The notes beneath the pieces were generated by a model. The model saw only the letters and a list, made by a program, of their open reading frames with translations, was not told the origin of the DNA and did no database searches. From positions 1-64,000 of the forward strand of contig CAZRFE010000003.1 in assembly GCA_964599565.1 (NCBI GenBank): a stretch of 64,000 nucleotides of DNA, in the 5' to 3' direction. Origin of the DNA: JAJUFS01 sp964599565. GTDB taxonomy: Bacteria; Pseudomonadota; Gammaproteobacteria; Natronospirales; JAJUFS01. Of the stretch, positions 42,750 to 53,114 are shown in pieces. Position numbers and translations under genes: made by a program. The first letter of the stretch is position 1. Each line of letters begins with the position of its first letter.

Positions 42750-43760
42750 TCACTTTGCGTTATGCAGGGCGATCGTCGTATCCAGCATCCGGTTCGAGAA
42801 GCCCCACTCGTTGTCGTACCACGAGTAGACCTTCACGAGACGGCCGATCACCTTCGTCAGCGTTGCATCGACGGTGCTCGACGCAGGATTGTGATTGTAG
42901 TCCACCGACACGAGCGGTTCCTCGTTGTAGGCGAGAATGCCCTTGAGCGAACCTTCCGACGCCTGCTTCAGCACGCGATTCACGTCCGCGGCGTCCGTAT
43001 CGCGCTTCGCGACAAACGTCAGGTCAACGAGCGAAACGTTGATCGTCGGCACGCGGATCGAGTAACCGTCGAGCTTGCCGTTGAGTTCCGGCATCACGAG
43101 ACCGACGGCCTTGGCTGCGCCGGTGGTCGTCGGAATCATCGACTGCGTGGCCGAACGCGCGCGGCGCAGATCCTTGTGATAGACATCCGTCAGGACCTGG
43201 TCGTTGGTGTAGGCGTGGATCGTCGTCATCTGCCCGTACTCGATGCCGATTTCCTCGTGCAGCGGCTTGACGAGCGGCGCAAGGCAGTTCGTGGTGCAGG
43301 ATGCATTCGAGATGACGGTGTGCGATGCCTTCAGCGTCCCGTGGTTCACGCCGTAGACGATCGTCGCATCGACATCGCTGCCGCCCGGTGCGGAAATGAT
43401 GACCTTCTTCGCGCCGCCCTTCAGGTGCGCGGATGCCTTTTCCTTGCTCGTGAAAAGACCGGTGCACTCGAGCACGATATCGACGCCGAGTTCGCCCCAC
43501 GGCAGCTTCGACGGATCGCGCTCGGCCAGCACCCTGATCTTGTCGCCGTTGACGACCATGTATTCGCCTTCGACGCTCACCTCGCCCGGGAAGCGGCCGT
43601 GCGCGGTGTCGAAGCGCGTCAGGTGCGCGTTGGTGTTCGCATCGCCGAGATCGTTGATTGCAACGATCCGGATCTCCCCGGTGCGCTTCGATTCGTACAG
43701 CGCGCGCAGGATGTTGCGGCCGATGCGGCCATAACCGTTGATCGCTACCTTGATTGCCAT
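42750..43760 (-). CDS. gap: Glyceraldehyde-3-phosphate dehydrogenase, type I
   Basis: NAD-dependent oxidation of glyceraldehyde-3-phosphate. The 336-residue product has the Rossmann start VAINGYGRIGRNILRALYES, the catalytic Cys155 in SNASCTTNCLAPL, TTTGAAKAVGLVMPELNGKLDG and SWYDNEWGFSNRML. The sibling enzyme Epd (erythrose-4-phosphate dehydrogenase) often occupies this slot between tkt and pgk; the APGGSDVD and TTGAAKAVG stretches favour true GAPDH. The start lies 46 bases after tkt. Confidence 0.95.
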   Translation of the reverse strand: MAIKVAINGYGRIGRNILRALYESKRTGEIRIVAINDLGDANTNAHLTRFDTAHGRFPGEVSVEGEYMVVNGDKIRVLAERDPSKLPWGELGVDIVLECTGLFTSKEKASAHLKGGAKKVIISAPGGSDVDATIVYGVNHGTLKASHTVISNASCTTNCLAPLVKPLHEEIGIEYGQMTTIHAYTNDQVLTDVYHKDLRRARSATQSMIPTTTGAAKAVGLVMPELNGKLDGYSIRVPTINVSLVDLTFVAKRDTDAADVNRVLKQASEGSLKGILAYNEEPLVSVDYNHNPASSTVDATLTKVIGRLVKVYSWYDNEWGFSNRMLDTTIALHNAK

Positions 43761-43806
43761 TGCTGTCTCCCGTCCGTCGGTTCGCTCAAAAGATGATTTA
43801 AAGGAT

Positions 43807-45810
43807 TCACTTTGCCGCGATGCTGTCGCGTGCCTGCTTCACCACGTTGTCCACCGTGAAACCGAAATACTCGAATGCCTGCTTCGCGGGCGCCGATGCA
43901 CCGAAGCTCGTCATGCATACGAAGCGGCCGCGCGGCCCGGCGTAGCGATACCAGGCATCCGGCACGCCCGCCTCGATCACGACGCGCGCCGTGACATTCG
44001 ATGGCAGCACGCGCTCGATGTATGCGGCATCCTGCGCCTCGAACACGTTCGTGTTCGGCATCGACACCACGCGCGCCTTCGTGCCGTCGGCGGCGAGCTT
44101 CTCCGCCGCCTGCATCGCAAGCTGAACTTCCGAACCCGTTGCGATGAGAATCACCTCGGGTTCGCCGTCGCAATCCTTCAGCACGTAGCCACCGCGCAGG
44201 ATGTCGCGCAGCTGCGCACCGCTTCTTGCCTGGTGCGGCAGGTTCTGGCGCGTGAGCGCGAGCACGCTCGGACCGTCGCGGCGCTCGATGGCGTGCTGCC
44301 ATGCCGCCGCGGTTTCCACGCCATCGCACGGACGCCACACGGACATGCCCGGGATCATACGCAGCGAAGCGATGTGTTCCACCGGCTGGTGCGTCGGGCC
44401 GTCCTCGCCAAGCCCGATGGAATCGTGCGTGAGCACGAAGATGCTGCCCTGCCTCATCAACGATGCCATGCGGATGGCGTTGCGCATGTAATCGGAGAAC
44501 ACCAGGAACGTGCCGCCGTAGGGAATGAAGCCGCCGTGCAGCGCGAGCCCGTTCATGATCGCGCCCATCGCGAACTCGCGCACCCCGTAAAACACGTAGT
44601 TCCCGGAAGCGTCTTCGCGTGTGACGGGCTTGCTGCCCTTGAAGAAGGTGTTGTTCGAGCCGGTGAGATCCGCCGAACCGCCGACGAACTCCGGCAGCAG
44701 CGGACCGATGAAATCGAGCACGTTCTGCGAGGCCTTGCGCGTGGCAACCACGGCGGCGGCTTCGTTCGTCCGGCGCAGCAGTTCCTCGCACGTCGATGTC
44801 CATGCAGCGGGCAGCGCGCCCGATGTGCGGCGGTGAAACTCCGTGGCAAGCTCGGGGTGCGCTTCTTCATACGCTGCGAAGCGCACATCCCATTCGTCCT
44901 CGAGCTTCTGCCCCTTCTCGCGCGCGTCCCAGCCCGCGTAGATTTCCTCGGGCACGACAAAAGGTTCGTGCGGCCAGCCGATGTGCTCGCGCACCGCGGC
45001 GCATTCGTCCTCGCCGAGTGCGGCGCCATGCACGGCCTCGGTGCCGGCCTTGTTCGGCGAGCCGTAGCCAATGATGGTCTTGCAACAAATGAGCGACGGC
45101 TTGTCGGTGACCTTGCGTGCCTCGTCCAGCGCGCGCTTCACCGCTTCGGGATCATGACCGTCGACGTCGCGCACGACGTGCCAGCCATACGCCTCGAAAC
45201 GCCTCGGCGTGTCGTCACGGAACCAGCCTTCGACTTCGCCGTCGATGGAAATGCCGTTGTCATCGTAGAAACCGATGAGCTTGCCAAGGCCGAGCACGCC
45301 GGCGAGCGAGCAGGCCTCATGCGAAATGCCTTCCATGAGGCAGCCGTCACCCATGAATACATAGGTGTGGTGATCGACGATTTCATGACCGGGCCTGTTG
45401 AACTGCGCGGCGAGCATCTTCTCCGCGAGCGCCATGCCGACGGCGTTCGTGAGGCCCTGGCCGAGCGGACCGGTGGTGGTCTCGGCGCCCGGCGTGTCGC
45501 CGAGTTCCGGATGGCCCGGCGTTTTCGAGTGCAGTTGCCGGAACTTCTTCAGGTCGTCGATCGAAAGGTCGTAGCCGGTGAGGTGCAGCAACGCGTAAAG
45601 CAGCATCGAGCCGTGGCCGTTGGAGAGCACGAAGCGGTCGCGATCCGGCCAGTGCGGATTCGCGGGGTTGTGCTTGAGCGTTTCGTTCCAGAGAACCTCG
45701 GCGATGTCGGCCATGCCCATCGGGGCGCCGGGGTGGCCGGAATTCGCCTGTTGTACGGCGTCCATCGACAACGCACGAATGGCGTTGGCAAGCTCGCGTC
45801 GAGAGGGCAT
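43807..45810 (-). CDS. tkt: Transketolase
   Basis: Thiamine-diphosphate enzyme of the pentose-phosphate pathway. The 667-residue product has the N-terminal ANSGHPGAPMGMADIAEVLW, the ThDP-binding GDGCLMEGISHEACSLAG...N stretch, and the pyrimidine domain with THDSIGLGEDGPTHQPVEH. The ATG at 45810 is preceded by GGGAG at 5 bases. First gene of tkt-gap-pgk-pyk; the block ties sugar interconversion to lower glycolysis or gluconeogenesis. Confidence 0.97.
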   Translation of the reverse strand: MPSRRELANAIRALSMDAVQQANSGHPGAPMGMADIAEVLWNETLKHNPANPHWPDRDRFVLSNGHGSMLLYALLHLTGYDLSIDDLKKFRQLHSKTPGHPELGDTPGAETTTGPLGQGLTNAVGMALAEKMLAAQFNRPGHEIVDHHTYVFMGDGCLMEGISHEACSLAGVLGLGKLIGFYDDNGISIDGEVEGWFRDDTPRRFEAYGWHVVRDVDGHDPEAVKRALDEARKVTDKPSLICCKTIIGYGSPNKAGTEAVHGAALGEDECAAVREHIGWPHEPFVVPEEIYAGWDAREKGQKLEDEWDVRFAAYEEAHPELATEFHRRTSGALPAAWTSTCEELLRRTNEAAAVVATRKASQNVLDFIGPLLPEFVGGSADLTGSNNTFFKGSKPVTREDASGNYVFYGVREFAMGAIMNGLALHGGFIPYGGTFLVFSDYMRNAIRMASLMRQGSIFVLTHDSIGLGEDGPTHQPVEHIASLRMIPGMSVWRPCDGVETAAAWQHAIERRDGPSVLALTRQNLPHQARSGAQLRDILRGGYVLKDCDGEPEVILIATGSEVQLAMQAAEKLAADGTKARVVSMPNTNVFEAQDAAYIERVLPSNVTARVVIEAGVPDAWYRYAGPRGRFVCMTSFGASAPAKQAFEYFGFTVDNVVKQARDSIAAK

Positions 45811-45872
45811 TGGTGCTCCCAGCTGGGTGATGACGCCGGATCAGGTGTTCCCCGACGTTCAAGAGGCGGCGC

Positions 45873-45901
45873 ATTTTCGCTGATCCGCCCCGTCCGGGCA
45901 A
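45873..45901 (-). promoter_or_regulatory. Possible promoter of tkt operon
   Basis: Minus strand TTGCCC (45901-45896), 17-base spacer, GAAAAT (45878-45873). Both hexamers match four of six; the predicted start is about 60 bases before the tkt ATG. Confidence 0.35.
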
Positions 45902-46030
45902 CCCCGTTGGCGCCGTGATGAAAGCGCACGTGCTTTTAAAACAAGGGCTTGCGCGATCATGCAGGCAGATCCGCACGATCCGCGCCGACTCCTTTAAGAT
46001 ACGCCGCCACTTCCGCGCGACGGAGCCTCC

Positions 46031-46906
46031 ATGCGCAGCGAAAACCTCCACGGCATCGTACTGATGCTGCTCGCGATGGCCGTGCTGGCCGTGATGGACG
46101 CGACCATGAAAGAGCTCGCCGGACACTATCCGCCGCTTCAGGTCGCCACATTGCGCGGCCTGGTCTCATTGCCTTTCGTGATGGCGTGGATCGCCTGGCG
46201 CGAACGCAGTTTCGCAACGCTGATCCGCATCCGCTGGCGCTGGCATCTTCTGCGCGGCGTGCTCGGCGTACTGATGCTCACGAGCTTCATCTACGCGCTC
46301 GGAAAGATGCCGCTGTCCGAAACCTACGCGCTCTTCTTCATCGCACCGCTGCTGATCACCGCGCTGTCCGTACCGCTGCTGAAGGAAACGGTCGACTGGC
46401 AGCGCTGGACGGCGATCGCGATCGGTTTCGGCGGCGTGCTCGTCATCCTGCGCCCCGGCTTCAATGCCGTCGGCTGGAGCGCACTCGCCGCGCTCGTCGG
46501 CGCGACCTGCTACGCATTGAATGCAATCACCGTGCGCATACTCGGGCGCACCGATTCGACAGCCGCGATGACGTTCTGGTTTCTTGTCATGCTCATCATC
46601 GGCGCCGGTGCGCTTGCATTGCCGGACTGGCATCCGATGCAAGGCAGCGATGCGCCCTGGCTGCTTGCCATGGGCGTCACGGGTGCGGCCGGCCAGGTAT
46701 TCATCACGGAAGCGTTCCGCCGCGCGCCTGTGTCCGTGATCGCGCCGTTCGAGTATTCATCGCTGTTCTGGGGCGTGCTGCTGGATCTTGCGATCTTCGG
46801 CGCGCTGCCGGGCGTGATCGTGTTTGCAGGTGCAGCGATCATCGTCGGCAGCGGCCTTTATCTCATTCACCGCGAACGCAAACCGCCGCTGGTGACGCCG
46901 CCGTGA
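46031..46906 (+). CDS. EamA/DMT-family transporter
   Basis: 291-residue membrane protein of the drug/metabolite transporter superfamily. It has ten predicted helices in two EamA repeats; GIVLMLLAMAVLAVMDATMK starts the first, and WSALAALVGATCYALNAITVRIL begins the second. Helix-4-like LMLTSFIYALGKMPLSETYALFF is typical. GGAG lies 6 bases before the ATG. It is divergent from tkt and 120 bases upstream of metK. Some relatives carry SAM or other metabolites; the substrate here is unknown. Confidence 0.88.
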   Translation: MRSENLHGIVLMLLAMAVLAVMDATMKELAGHYPPLQVATLRGLVSLPFVMAWIAWRERSFATLIRIRWRWHLLRGVLGVLMLTSFIYALGKMPLSETYALFFIAPLLITALSVPLLKETVDWQRWTAIAIGFGGVLVILRPGFNAVGWSALAALVGATCYALNAITVRILGRTDSTAAMTFWFLVMLIIGAGALALPDWHPMQGSDAPWLLAMGVTGAAGQVFITEAFRRAPVSVIAPFEYSSLFWGVLLDLAIFGALPGVIVFAGAAIIVGSGLYLIHRERKPPLVTPP

Positions 46907-46956
46907 CGATCAACGTTGGGCGCGTGCGAAAAGTCGAATCCCCCGGCCAACCCGGT

Positions 46957-46992
46957 TAAAATGCACGCCTTTCGGCTCCCGGGTGCGGGAGT
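46957..46992 (+). promoter_or_regulatory. metK leader: possible -10 and a small hairpin
   Basis: TAAAAT at 46957-46962 could be a -10 (the -35 is poor). The leader that would follow holds a short hairpin, GCTCCC with GGGAGT, at 46975-46992. No known SAM riboswitch core was recognised here. Confidence 0.3.
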
Positions 46993-47026
46993 CCATTTCT
47001 TGGGGCCACGTTCAGGAACCGGATCA

Positions 47027-48196
47027 ATGTCAAAGAATTACCTGTTCACGTCGGAGTCGGTATCGGAAGGTCATCCGGACAAGATGGCGGACCAGATTTC
47101 CGATGCCGTGCTGGATGCGATCCTCGCGCAGGATTCAAACGCACGCGTCGCGTGCGAAACGCTGGTGAAGACCGGCATGGCGATTGTCGCGGGCGAGATC
47201 ACGACGAAGGCGTGGGTGGACCTCGAGGAACTCGTGCGCGGCGTGATCCGCGACATCGGCTACACCTCGGAGATGGGTTTCGACTGGGAAACCTGCGCGG
47301 TGCTGAACGCGATCGGCAAGCAGTCGCCGGACATCGCAATGGGCGTCGACCGCGGCAACCCGGAAGAACAGGGCGCGGGCGACCAGGGCCTCATGTTCGG
47401 TTACGCATCGAATGAAACCGACGTGCTCATGCCGGCGCCGATCACCTACGCGCACCGCCTCGTGAAGCAGCAGAGCGAAGTCCGCAAGGCAGGCACGTTG
47501 AAGTGGCTGCGCCCCGATGCGAAATCGCAGGTGACGTTCCGCTACGTCGACGGCAAGGCCGCGGCCGTGGATGCCGTCGTGCTCTCCACGCAGCATTCGC
47601 CGGACGTCGATCAGAAGACGCTCGCGGATGCCGTGATGGAGGAAATCATCAAGCCCGTGATTCCGTCCGACTGGCTCTCGAAAGACACGAAGTATTTCAT
47701 CAACCCGACGGGCAAGTTCGTCATCGGCGGTCCGGTCGGCGATGCCGGCCTCACCGGCCGCAAGATCATCGTCGACACCTACGGCGGTATGGCGCGCCAC
47801 GGCGGCGGTGCATTCTCCGGCAAGGATCCCTCGAAGGTCGACCGTTCCGCCGCGTACGCCTGCCGTTACGTGGCGAAGAACATCGTCGCCGCCGGTCTTG
47901 CCGAGAAGTGCGAAATCCAGGTGTCGTACGCCATCGGCGTTGCGGAACCGACGTCCATTTCCGTCGAGACCTTCGGCACCGGGCGCATTCCGAACGAAGA
48001 GCTCGAGCGGCTGGTGCGCACGCACTTCGACCTGCGCCCCTACGGCATTCTCAAGATGCTCGATCTCGTGCGTCCGATCTACCGCACCACGGCAAGCTAT
48101 GGTCACTTCGGCCGCGAAGAGGCGGAAATCACCTGGGAGAAGACGGACAAGGCCGCCGAGCTTCGCGATGCGGCGGGACTGAAAGCCGCAAGCTGA
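47027..48196 (+). CDS. metK: S-adenosylmethionine synthetase
   Basis: Makes SAM from methionine and ATP. The 389-residue product from the ATG at 47027 begins MSKNYLFTSESVSEGHPDKMADQ and has GAGDQGLMFGYA (signature), STQHSPDVDQ, NPTGKFVIGGPVGDAGLTGRK and GGGAFSGKDPSKVDRSAAYA. These read in full in the sequence but are quoted here in parts. The 37 in-frame codons before the ATG are not family-like. A terminator follows at once, then the SAH riboswitch and ahcY. Confidence 0.97.
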   Translation: MSKNYLFTSESVSEGHPDKMADQISDAVLDAILAQDSNARVACETLVKTGMAIVAGEITTKAWVDLEELVRGVIRDIGYTSEMGFDWETCAVLNAIGKQSPDIAMGVDRGNPEEQGAGDQGLMFGYASNETDVLMPAPITYAHRLVKQQSEVRKAGTLKWLRPDAKSQVTFRYVDGKAAAVDAVVLSTQHSPDVDQKTLADAVMEEIIKPVIPSDWLSKDTKYFINPTGKFVIGGPVGDAGLTGRKIIVDTYGGMARHGGGAFSGKDPSKVDRSAAYACRYVAKNIVAAGLAEKCEIQVSYAIGVAEPTSISVETFGTGRIPNEELERLVRTHFDLRPYGILKMLDLVRPIYRTTASYGHFGREEAEITWEKTDKAAELRDAAGLKAAS

Positions 48197-48208
48197 ACTG
48201 CTTTGACC

Positions 48209-48240
48209 GGCGCGCCGTGAAGACGGCGCGCCCTTTCTTT
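48209..48240 (+). terminator. Terminator after metK
   Basis: GGCGCGCCGT, loop GAAG, ACGGCGCGCC, then CTTTCTTT. The T-rich tail shares its last four bases with helix P1 of the SAH riboswitch that follows. Confidence 0.8.
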
Positions 48241-48308
48241 CGAGGAGCGTTGCGACGGTCGCACAGATCGCCAGGCTCGAAAGAATGACCTTCATGCAAC
48301 CGCGCTCG
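48237..48308 (+). promoter_or_regulatory. S-adenosylhomocysteine (SAH) riboswitch
   Basis: The leader of ahcY matches the SAH aptamer class. P1 is CTTTCGAG (48237-48244) with CTCGAAAG (48276-48283), perfect. The conserved core GAGGAGCGTTGCGAC and GCCAGGCTCG are present. The pseudoknot is GAGCGTTGC (48245-48253) with GCAAC-CG-CGCTC (48296-48307). SAH riboswitches are known to turn on SAH-recycling genes when SAH accumulates. Here the CGCTC arm could alternatively pair with GGAGC around the ahcY ribosome site (48318-48322), which suggests control of translation start. Confidence 0.9.
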
Positions 48309-48330
48309 TTCAAAGTTGGAGCAATCAATA

Positions 48331-49749
<1,419 letters not shown>

Positions 49750-49767
49750 TGCCGGTCCTTGAACAAG

Positions 49768-49796
49768 AAGGCGCCTTCGGGCGCCTTTTCTTTTTG
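49768..49796 (+). terminator. Terminator after ahcY
   Basis: AAGGCGCC, tetraloop TTCG, GGCGCCTT, then TTCTTTTT. A UUCG-type loop on a GC stem with a T-rich tail. Confidence 0.9.
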
Positions 49797-49820
49797 CCGC
49801 GGTGAACGCATCATCGCCGC

Positions 49821-50405
49821 ATGCTCGAAGGCATTCTCGTCTTTCTTTTACTTGCCACCGCGGCTGTCGCCGGCGAAGTCCTTCTCGTTGATCGCCTGCG
49901 CGAGGATTCGCGCGCGAGCGACTGGCTTGCGGATCACGTCTACCTGCCGGCGCTGCGCATGCCTGCGCTCATCGGTTTCGTGCTCGGCGCCTATCCCGCG
50001 CTGTACGGGCTGGAAACCGGGCCGCCGCTCGCGACGCTGCTTGATTTCGACTGGTTCGGTCGCGCGCTGAACATTCTTTTCATCCTGCCGCTGCTGTTCT
50101 CGCTGCTGCCGGTTGCCGGGCGCATCTGCGCGCTGGTGCTTCCCGTGCAGGGAATGGCACTGACGGCGCTCCTGTTCACGCCGCTGGCAGCGGCGCTGGC
50201 CGCGGAATCGCCGTCGTACTGGCCCGATTCGCACACCTGGCTCGCACTCGCCGCGTTCGGCGTCGGCGGTCACCTGCTCGGCACGTGGCTCACCGAGCGC
50301 CTTCCGCGCCGGACGCTTGCCATCCCGGTGTATGACGCCGTCATCCTGCTCTGCCAGGCGCCCGCGATCGTCGCATACGGGCGGGCGCTGGGAAGGACGT
50401 TGTAG
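49821..50405 (+). CDS. Unrecognised polytopic membrane protein
   Basis: 194 residues with roughly five or six hydrophobic helices (for example residues 3-20, 45-62, 82-100, 105-130, 138-156). I do not recognise a family. A charged loop LVDRLREDSRASDWLADH follows the first helix. It lies between the ahcY terminator and a small exported protein, with no clear ribosome site. The open frame, codon use and lack of overlap with other genes argue that it is real; its role is unknown. Confidence 0.65.
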   Translation: MLEGILVFLLLATAAVAGEVLLVDRLREDSRASDWLADHVYLPALRMPALIGFVLGAYPALYGLETGPPLATLLDFDWFGRALNILFILPLLFSLLPVAGRICALVLPVQGMALTALLFTPLAAALAAESPSYWPDSHTWLALAAFGVGGHLLGTWLTERLPRRTLAIPVYDAVILLCQAPAIVAYGRALGRTL

Positions 50406-50447
50406 AATCGCGGGAACTTGCGTGCATTCCACCGCTCAAAGCCAGCA

Positions 50448-50738
50448 ATGAACATCTCCCGGCCAGCCACACAGAAACGCTTTGCATTGCTGTTCGCGGT
50501 GCTGCTGCTGCTGTGCAACGCCCTGATTACCGCGCACGCCTTCGGCGATGTCGAGCACGCCGTCAAGGACGGCTGCCAGATCTGCCACCAGTTCGAGCGT
50601 CATGCGGTACCGCCTGTCGATGACGCCACGCCGCGCATCAGGACGCGGCGCCACGTTCTGCATGACACCGCTTTCCTTGCCTGCCATCCGGCCAGCGTCC
50701 CCGCCGGCTTCCAGCCCCGCGCCCCGCCTTTCGCCTGA
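50448..50738 (+). CDS. Small exported protein with CxxCH motif
   Basis: 96 residues from the ATG at 50448: a basic start, a signal peptide (RFALLFAVLLLLCNALITAHA), then a short mature part with DGCQICHQFERH and, near the end, FLACHP. CQICH resembles a heme-c or metal site, but the protein is too short and poor in other cytochrome features to be sure. Small Cys/His-bearing exported proteins of DUF2946 type are often encoded beside metal-related TonB receptors, and one follows here by 66 bases. A role in metal handling is inferred from this neighbour only. Confidence 0.6.
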   Translation: MNISRPATQKRFALLFAVLLLLCNALITAHAFGDVEHAVKDGCQICHQFERHAVPPVDDATPRIRTRRHVLHDTAFLACHPASVPAGFQPRAPPFA

Positions 50739-50804
50739 GTTTCAACACAGGTTCCGTCATCGCGCTGCGGTGACACCGTTGATTCAGACGACAAGGACAG
50801 GCCC

Positions 50805-53060
50805 ATGTTCCGTGCTGGAATTCGATTCATTGCATTTGCCGTTTTCACACCACTTGCCGCAACGACAGCCGCCGGCGAAATCGAAGGACGCGTGATCGCG
50901 GCCGGCGGACTGCCGCAGCCCGGCGCGACGGTCACACTCATGGACACCGGTCGCACAACGACGAGCGATGCGCGCGGCCATTTCCATTTCGACGAGGTGC
51001 CGTCGGGCGAATACACGCTTGAAGTCGCAACCGATATGGAAACCGACACGCAGCCCGTGACGCTCGGCGTGGATGACATCGTCACCGTGAGCTTCGTGAT
51101 GGCGACACAGCTCGATGCGATTGAAGTGTCCGCGAGCGCGTTCGGCCGCTCTGCGCTCGAACTCGCGCAGCCCGTCGACATCATCAGCGGGCAGAAACTC
51201 GATCTCCTCTCGCAGGCATCGATCGGCGAAACGCTCGCCTCGCAGCTTGGCGTCACATCGACATACTTCGGACCGGCGTCGGGACGCCCGGTGATTCGCG
51301 GGCTCACCGGCAATCGCGTGCGCGTCCAGCAGGACGGTATCGGCGCGATGGACGTCTCCGCGCTGAGTCCCGATCACGCGGTCGCCATCGAACCGCTGCT
51401 CATCGACAGTGTCGAGATCGTGAAAGGTCCGGCAACACTCCTGTATGGCAACGGCGCATTCGGCGGCGTCATCAACATGACGGACAGCCGCATTCCCGCC
51501 GAATCGCCGTTCACGCCGTTCTCCGGCGCCGTCGAGACGCGCGGCGATACCGCCGCGAACGAACGCAGTCTTGTTGCGCGTTTCGACGGCGGCAGCGAAC
51601 GGTTCGCGTGGCATGCGGATGCGTTCAGTCGCGACACGGATGAAGTGGAGATTCCGGGCATTGCGGAAAGCGAGACCCTGCATGACGCCGAAGGCCATGA
51701 AGAAGAAGATGAAACGGAACACGCGGGCGTGCTTGAGAACAGCGACGTCGAGACGCGCGGCGGCGCGCTCGGCGGTTCGTGGTTCGGTGACGATGCGTTC
51801 TTCGGTCTCTCGGTGAGCAGCTATGACTCGAACTACGGCGTACCGGGTCACGCGCACGCGCACGAAGAAGAACCGGCCGAACATGAACACGAGGAAGGCG
51901 TGCGCATCGACCTCGAGCAGCTTCGCTACGACCTCAAGGGCCGCGTCGACAATCCGTTCGCCGGCATTGAAAGCCTGAAGTTCCGCGCCGGACACAACGA
52001 CTACGAGCACCGCGAGATCGAGGATGGCGCGGTTGCAACGACATTCACCAACGACGAACTCGATGCACGCGTCGAGATGGTGCACGTGCCGGTCGGCGGA
52101 TGGCGCGGCGCATTCGGCATCCAGCTGCGCGATCGCGATTTCGCCGCGGTCGGCGATGAGGCCTACGTTCCGCCGACGGCATCGCGCGCGCTCGGCGTCT
52201 TCCTCGTCGAGGAACGCGAGTTCGACGCGTGGCGCGTGGAAGTCGGCGGGCGCTTCGAGACGCAGGACCAGGACGCCGAGGCGCGCGCCAGCCAGTCGGA
52301 CAATGCATTCAGCACCTCGGCCGGCCTCGTGCGGCAACTGGGTGAAGCCCAGTCGCTCGGGCTCAACGTCACGCGCGCACAGCGCATGCCGGACATCGAG
52401 GAGCGCTACTCGGAAGGCCCGCATCTCGCCACGCTGCAATACGAGATCGGCAACCCCGCACTCGATACGGAAACCGCGAACAACATCGATCTCACCTGGC
52501 GCAAGGCGGGCGCGGGCATGCGCTGGACGCTGAATCTTTTCTACAACCGCGTGAACGATTTCATCTATCTCGACAACACGGGCATGGAGATCGATGCGCT
52601 GCCGGTTGCCGAATACCGCCAGGCAGACGCGGTGCTGAAAGGCTACGAGGCGGAAGTCGTCTTCCCGCTGCTCGCGGAGGAAGGCCGTTCGCTCGATCTT
52701 CGCGTGTTCAGCGACCAGACGCGCGGCACGCTTGTCGATGGCGGCAACCTGCCGCGAATTCCGCCGCGCCGCGTCGGCGCCGGCATCGATTACACGAGCA
52801 CGCACTGGACCGCTGGCGTGGATGTCATCCGTTACGACAGCCAGGACGATGTGGCGGAACGCGAGCTGCCGACGGATGGCTACACCATGCTGGATGCAAC
52901 CGTGAGCTACCGCATCTTCATGCACCACGCCGACTGGAACATCTTCCTGCGCGCATCCAATCTCCTCGACGAGGAAGCGCGCCGGCATACCTCGTTCCTG
53001 AAGGACATCGCACCGCTGCCGGGACGCAATTTCACGGTGGGCGTGAGAGCGGGGTTCTGA
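50805..53060 (+). CDS. ZnuD-like TonB-dependent outer-membrane receptor
   Basis: 751-residue outer-membrane receptor: signal peptide (cleavage near residue 23), a carboxypeptidase-regulatory-like domain (25-100), the plug (about 113-228, with GRPVIRGLTGNRVRVQQDG and VEIVKGPATLLYGNGAFGGVI) and a 22-strand barrel ending in a C-terminal Phe. Two extracellular loops are rich in His and Glu: residues 293-307 (HDAEGHEEEDETEH) and 349-364 (HAHAHEEEPAEHEHEE). Such loops are a mark of ZnuD-type zinc receptors, so zinc or another soft metal is the likely cargo. AGGA lies 8 bases before the ATG. No Zur box was recognised. Confidence 0.88.
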   Translation: MFRAGIRFIAFAVFTPLAATTAAGEIEGRVIAAGGLPQPGATVTLMDTGRTTTSDARGHFHFDEVPSGEYTLEVATDMETDTQPVTLGVDDIVTVSFVMATQLDAIEVSASAFGRSALELAQPVDIISGQKLDLLSQASIGETLASQLGVTSTYFGPASGRPVIRGLTGNRVRVQQDGIGAMDVSALSPDHAVAIEPLLIDSVEIVKGPATLLYGNGAFGGVINMTDSRIPAESPFTPFSGAVETRGDTAANERSLVARFDGGSERFAWHADAFSRDTDEVEIPGIAESETLHDAEGHEEEDETEHAGVLENSDVETRGGALGGSWFGDDAFFGLSVSSYDSNYGVPGHAHAHEEEPAEHEHEEGVRIDLEQLRYDLKGRVDNPFAGIESLKFRAGHNDYEHREIEDGAVATTFTNDELDARVEMVHVPVGGWRGAFGIQLRDRDFAAVGDEAYVPPTASRALGVFLVEEREFDAWRVEVGGRFETQDQDAEARASQSDNAFSTSAGLVRQLGEAQSLGLNVTRAQRMPDIEERYSEGPHLATLQYEIGNPALDTETANNIDLTWRKAGAGMRWTLNLFYNRVNDFIYLDNTGMEIDALPVAEYRQADAVLKGYEAEVVFPLLAEEGRSLDLRVFSDQTRGTLVDGGNLPRIPPRRVGAGIDYTSTHWTAGVDVIRYDSQDDVAERELPTDGYTMLDATVSYRIFMHHADWNIFLRASNLLDEEARRHTSFLKDIAPLPGRNFTVGVRAGF

Positions 53061-53075
53061 GCCGCGCACAGTGAA

Positions 53076-53105
53076 GAAAAAAAGCCGGCCATGCCGGCTC
53101 TTTTT
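53076..53105. terminator. Bidirectional intrinsic terminator
   Basis: AAAAAAAGCCGGC, CAT, GCCGGCTCTTTTT. It separates the TonB receptor gene (plus) from the convergent O-methyltransferase gene (minus). Confidence 0.9.
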
Positions 53106-53114
53106 AACGCACGA

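Noticed and set aside
42750..43760. Assignment as Epd, erythrose-4-phosphate dehydrogenase
   Set aside because: The slot between tkt and pgk fits Epd, but TTTGAAKAVG and SAPGGSDVD are GAPDH features.
50406..50804. Zur box near the ZnuD-like receptor
   Set aside because: No AT-rich inverted repeat of the Zur type was seen upstream of either gene.
50784..53069. 761-codon minus-strand frame opposite the TonB receptor
   Set aside because: Antisense shadow of a gene with clear signal peptide, plug and barrel features.
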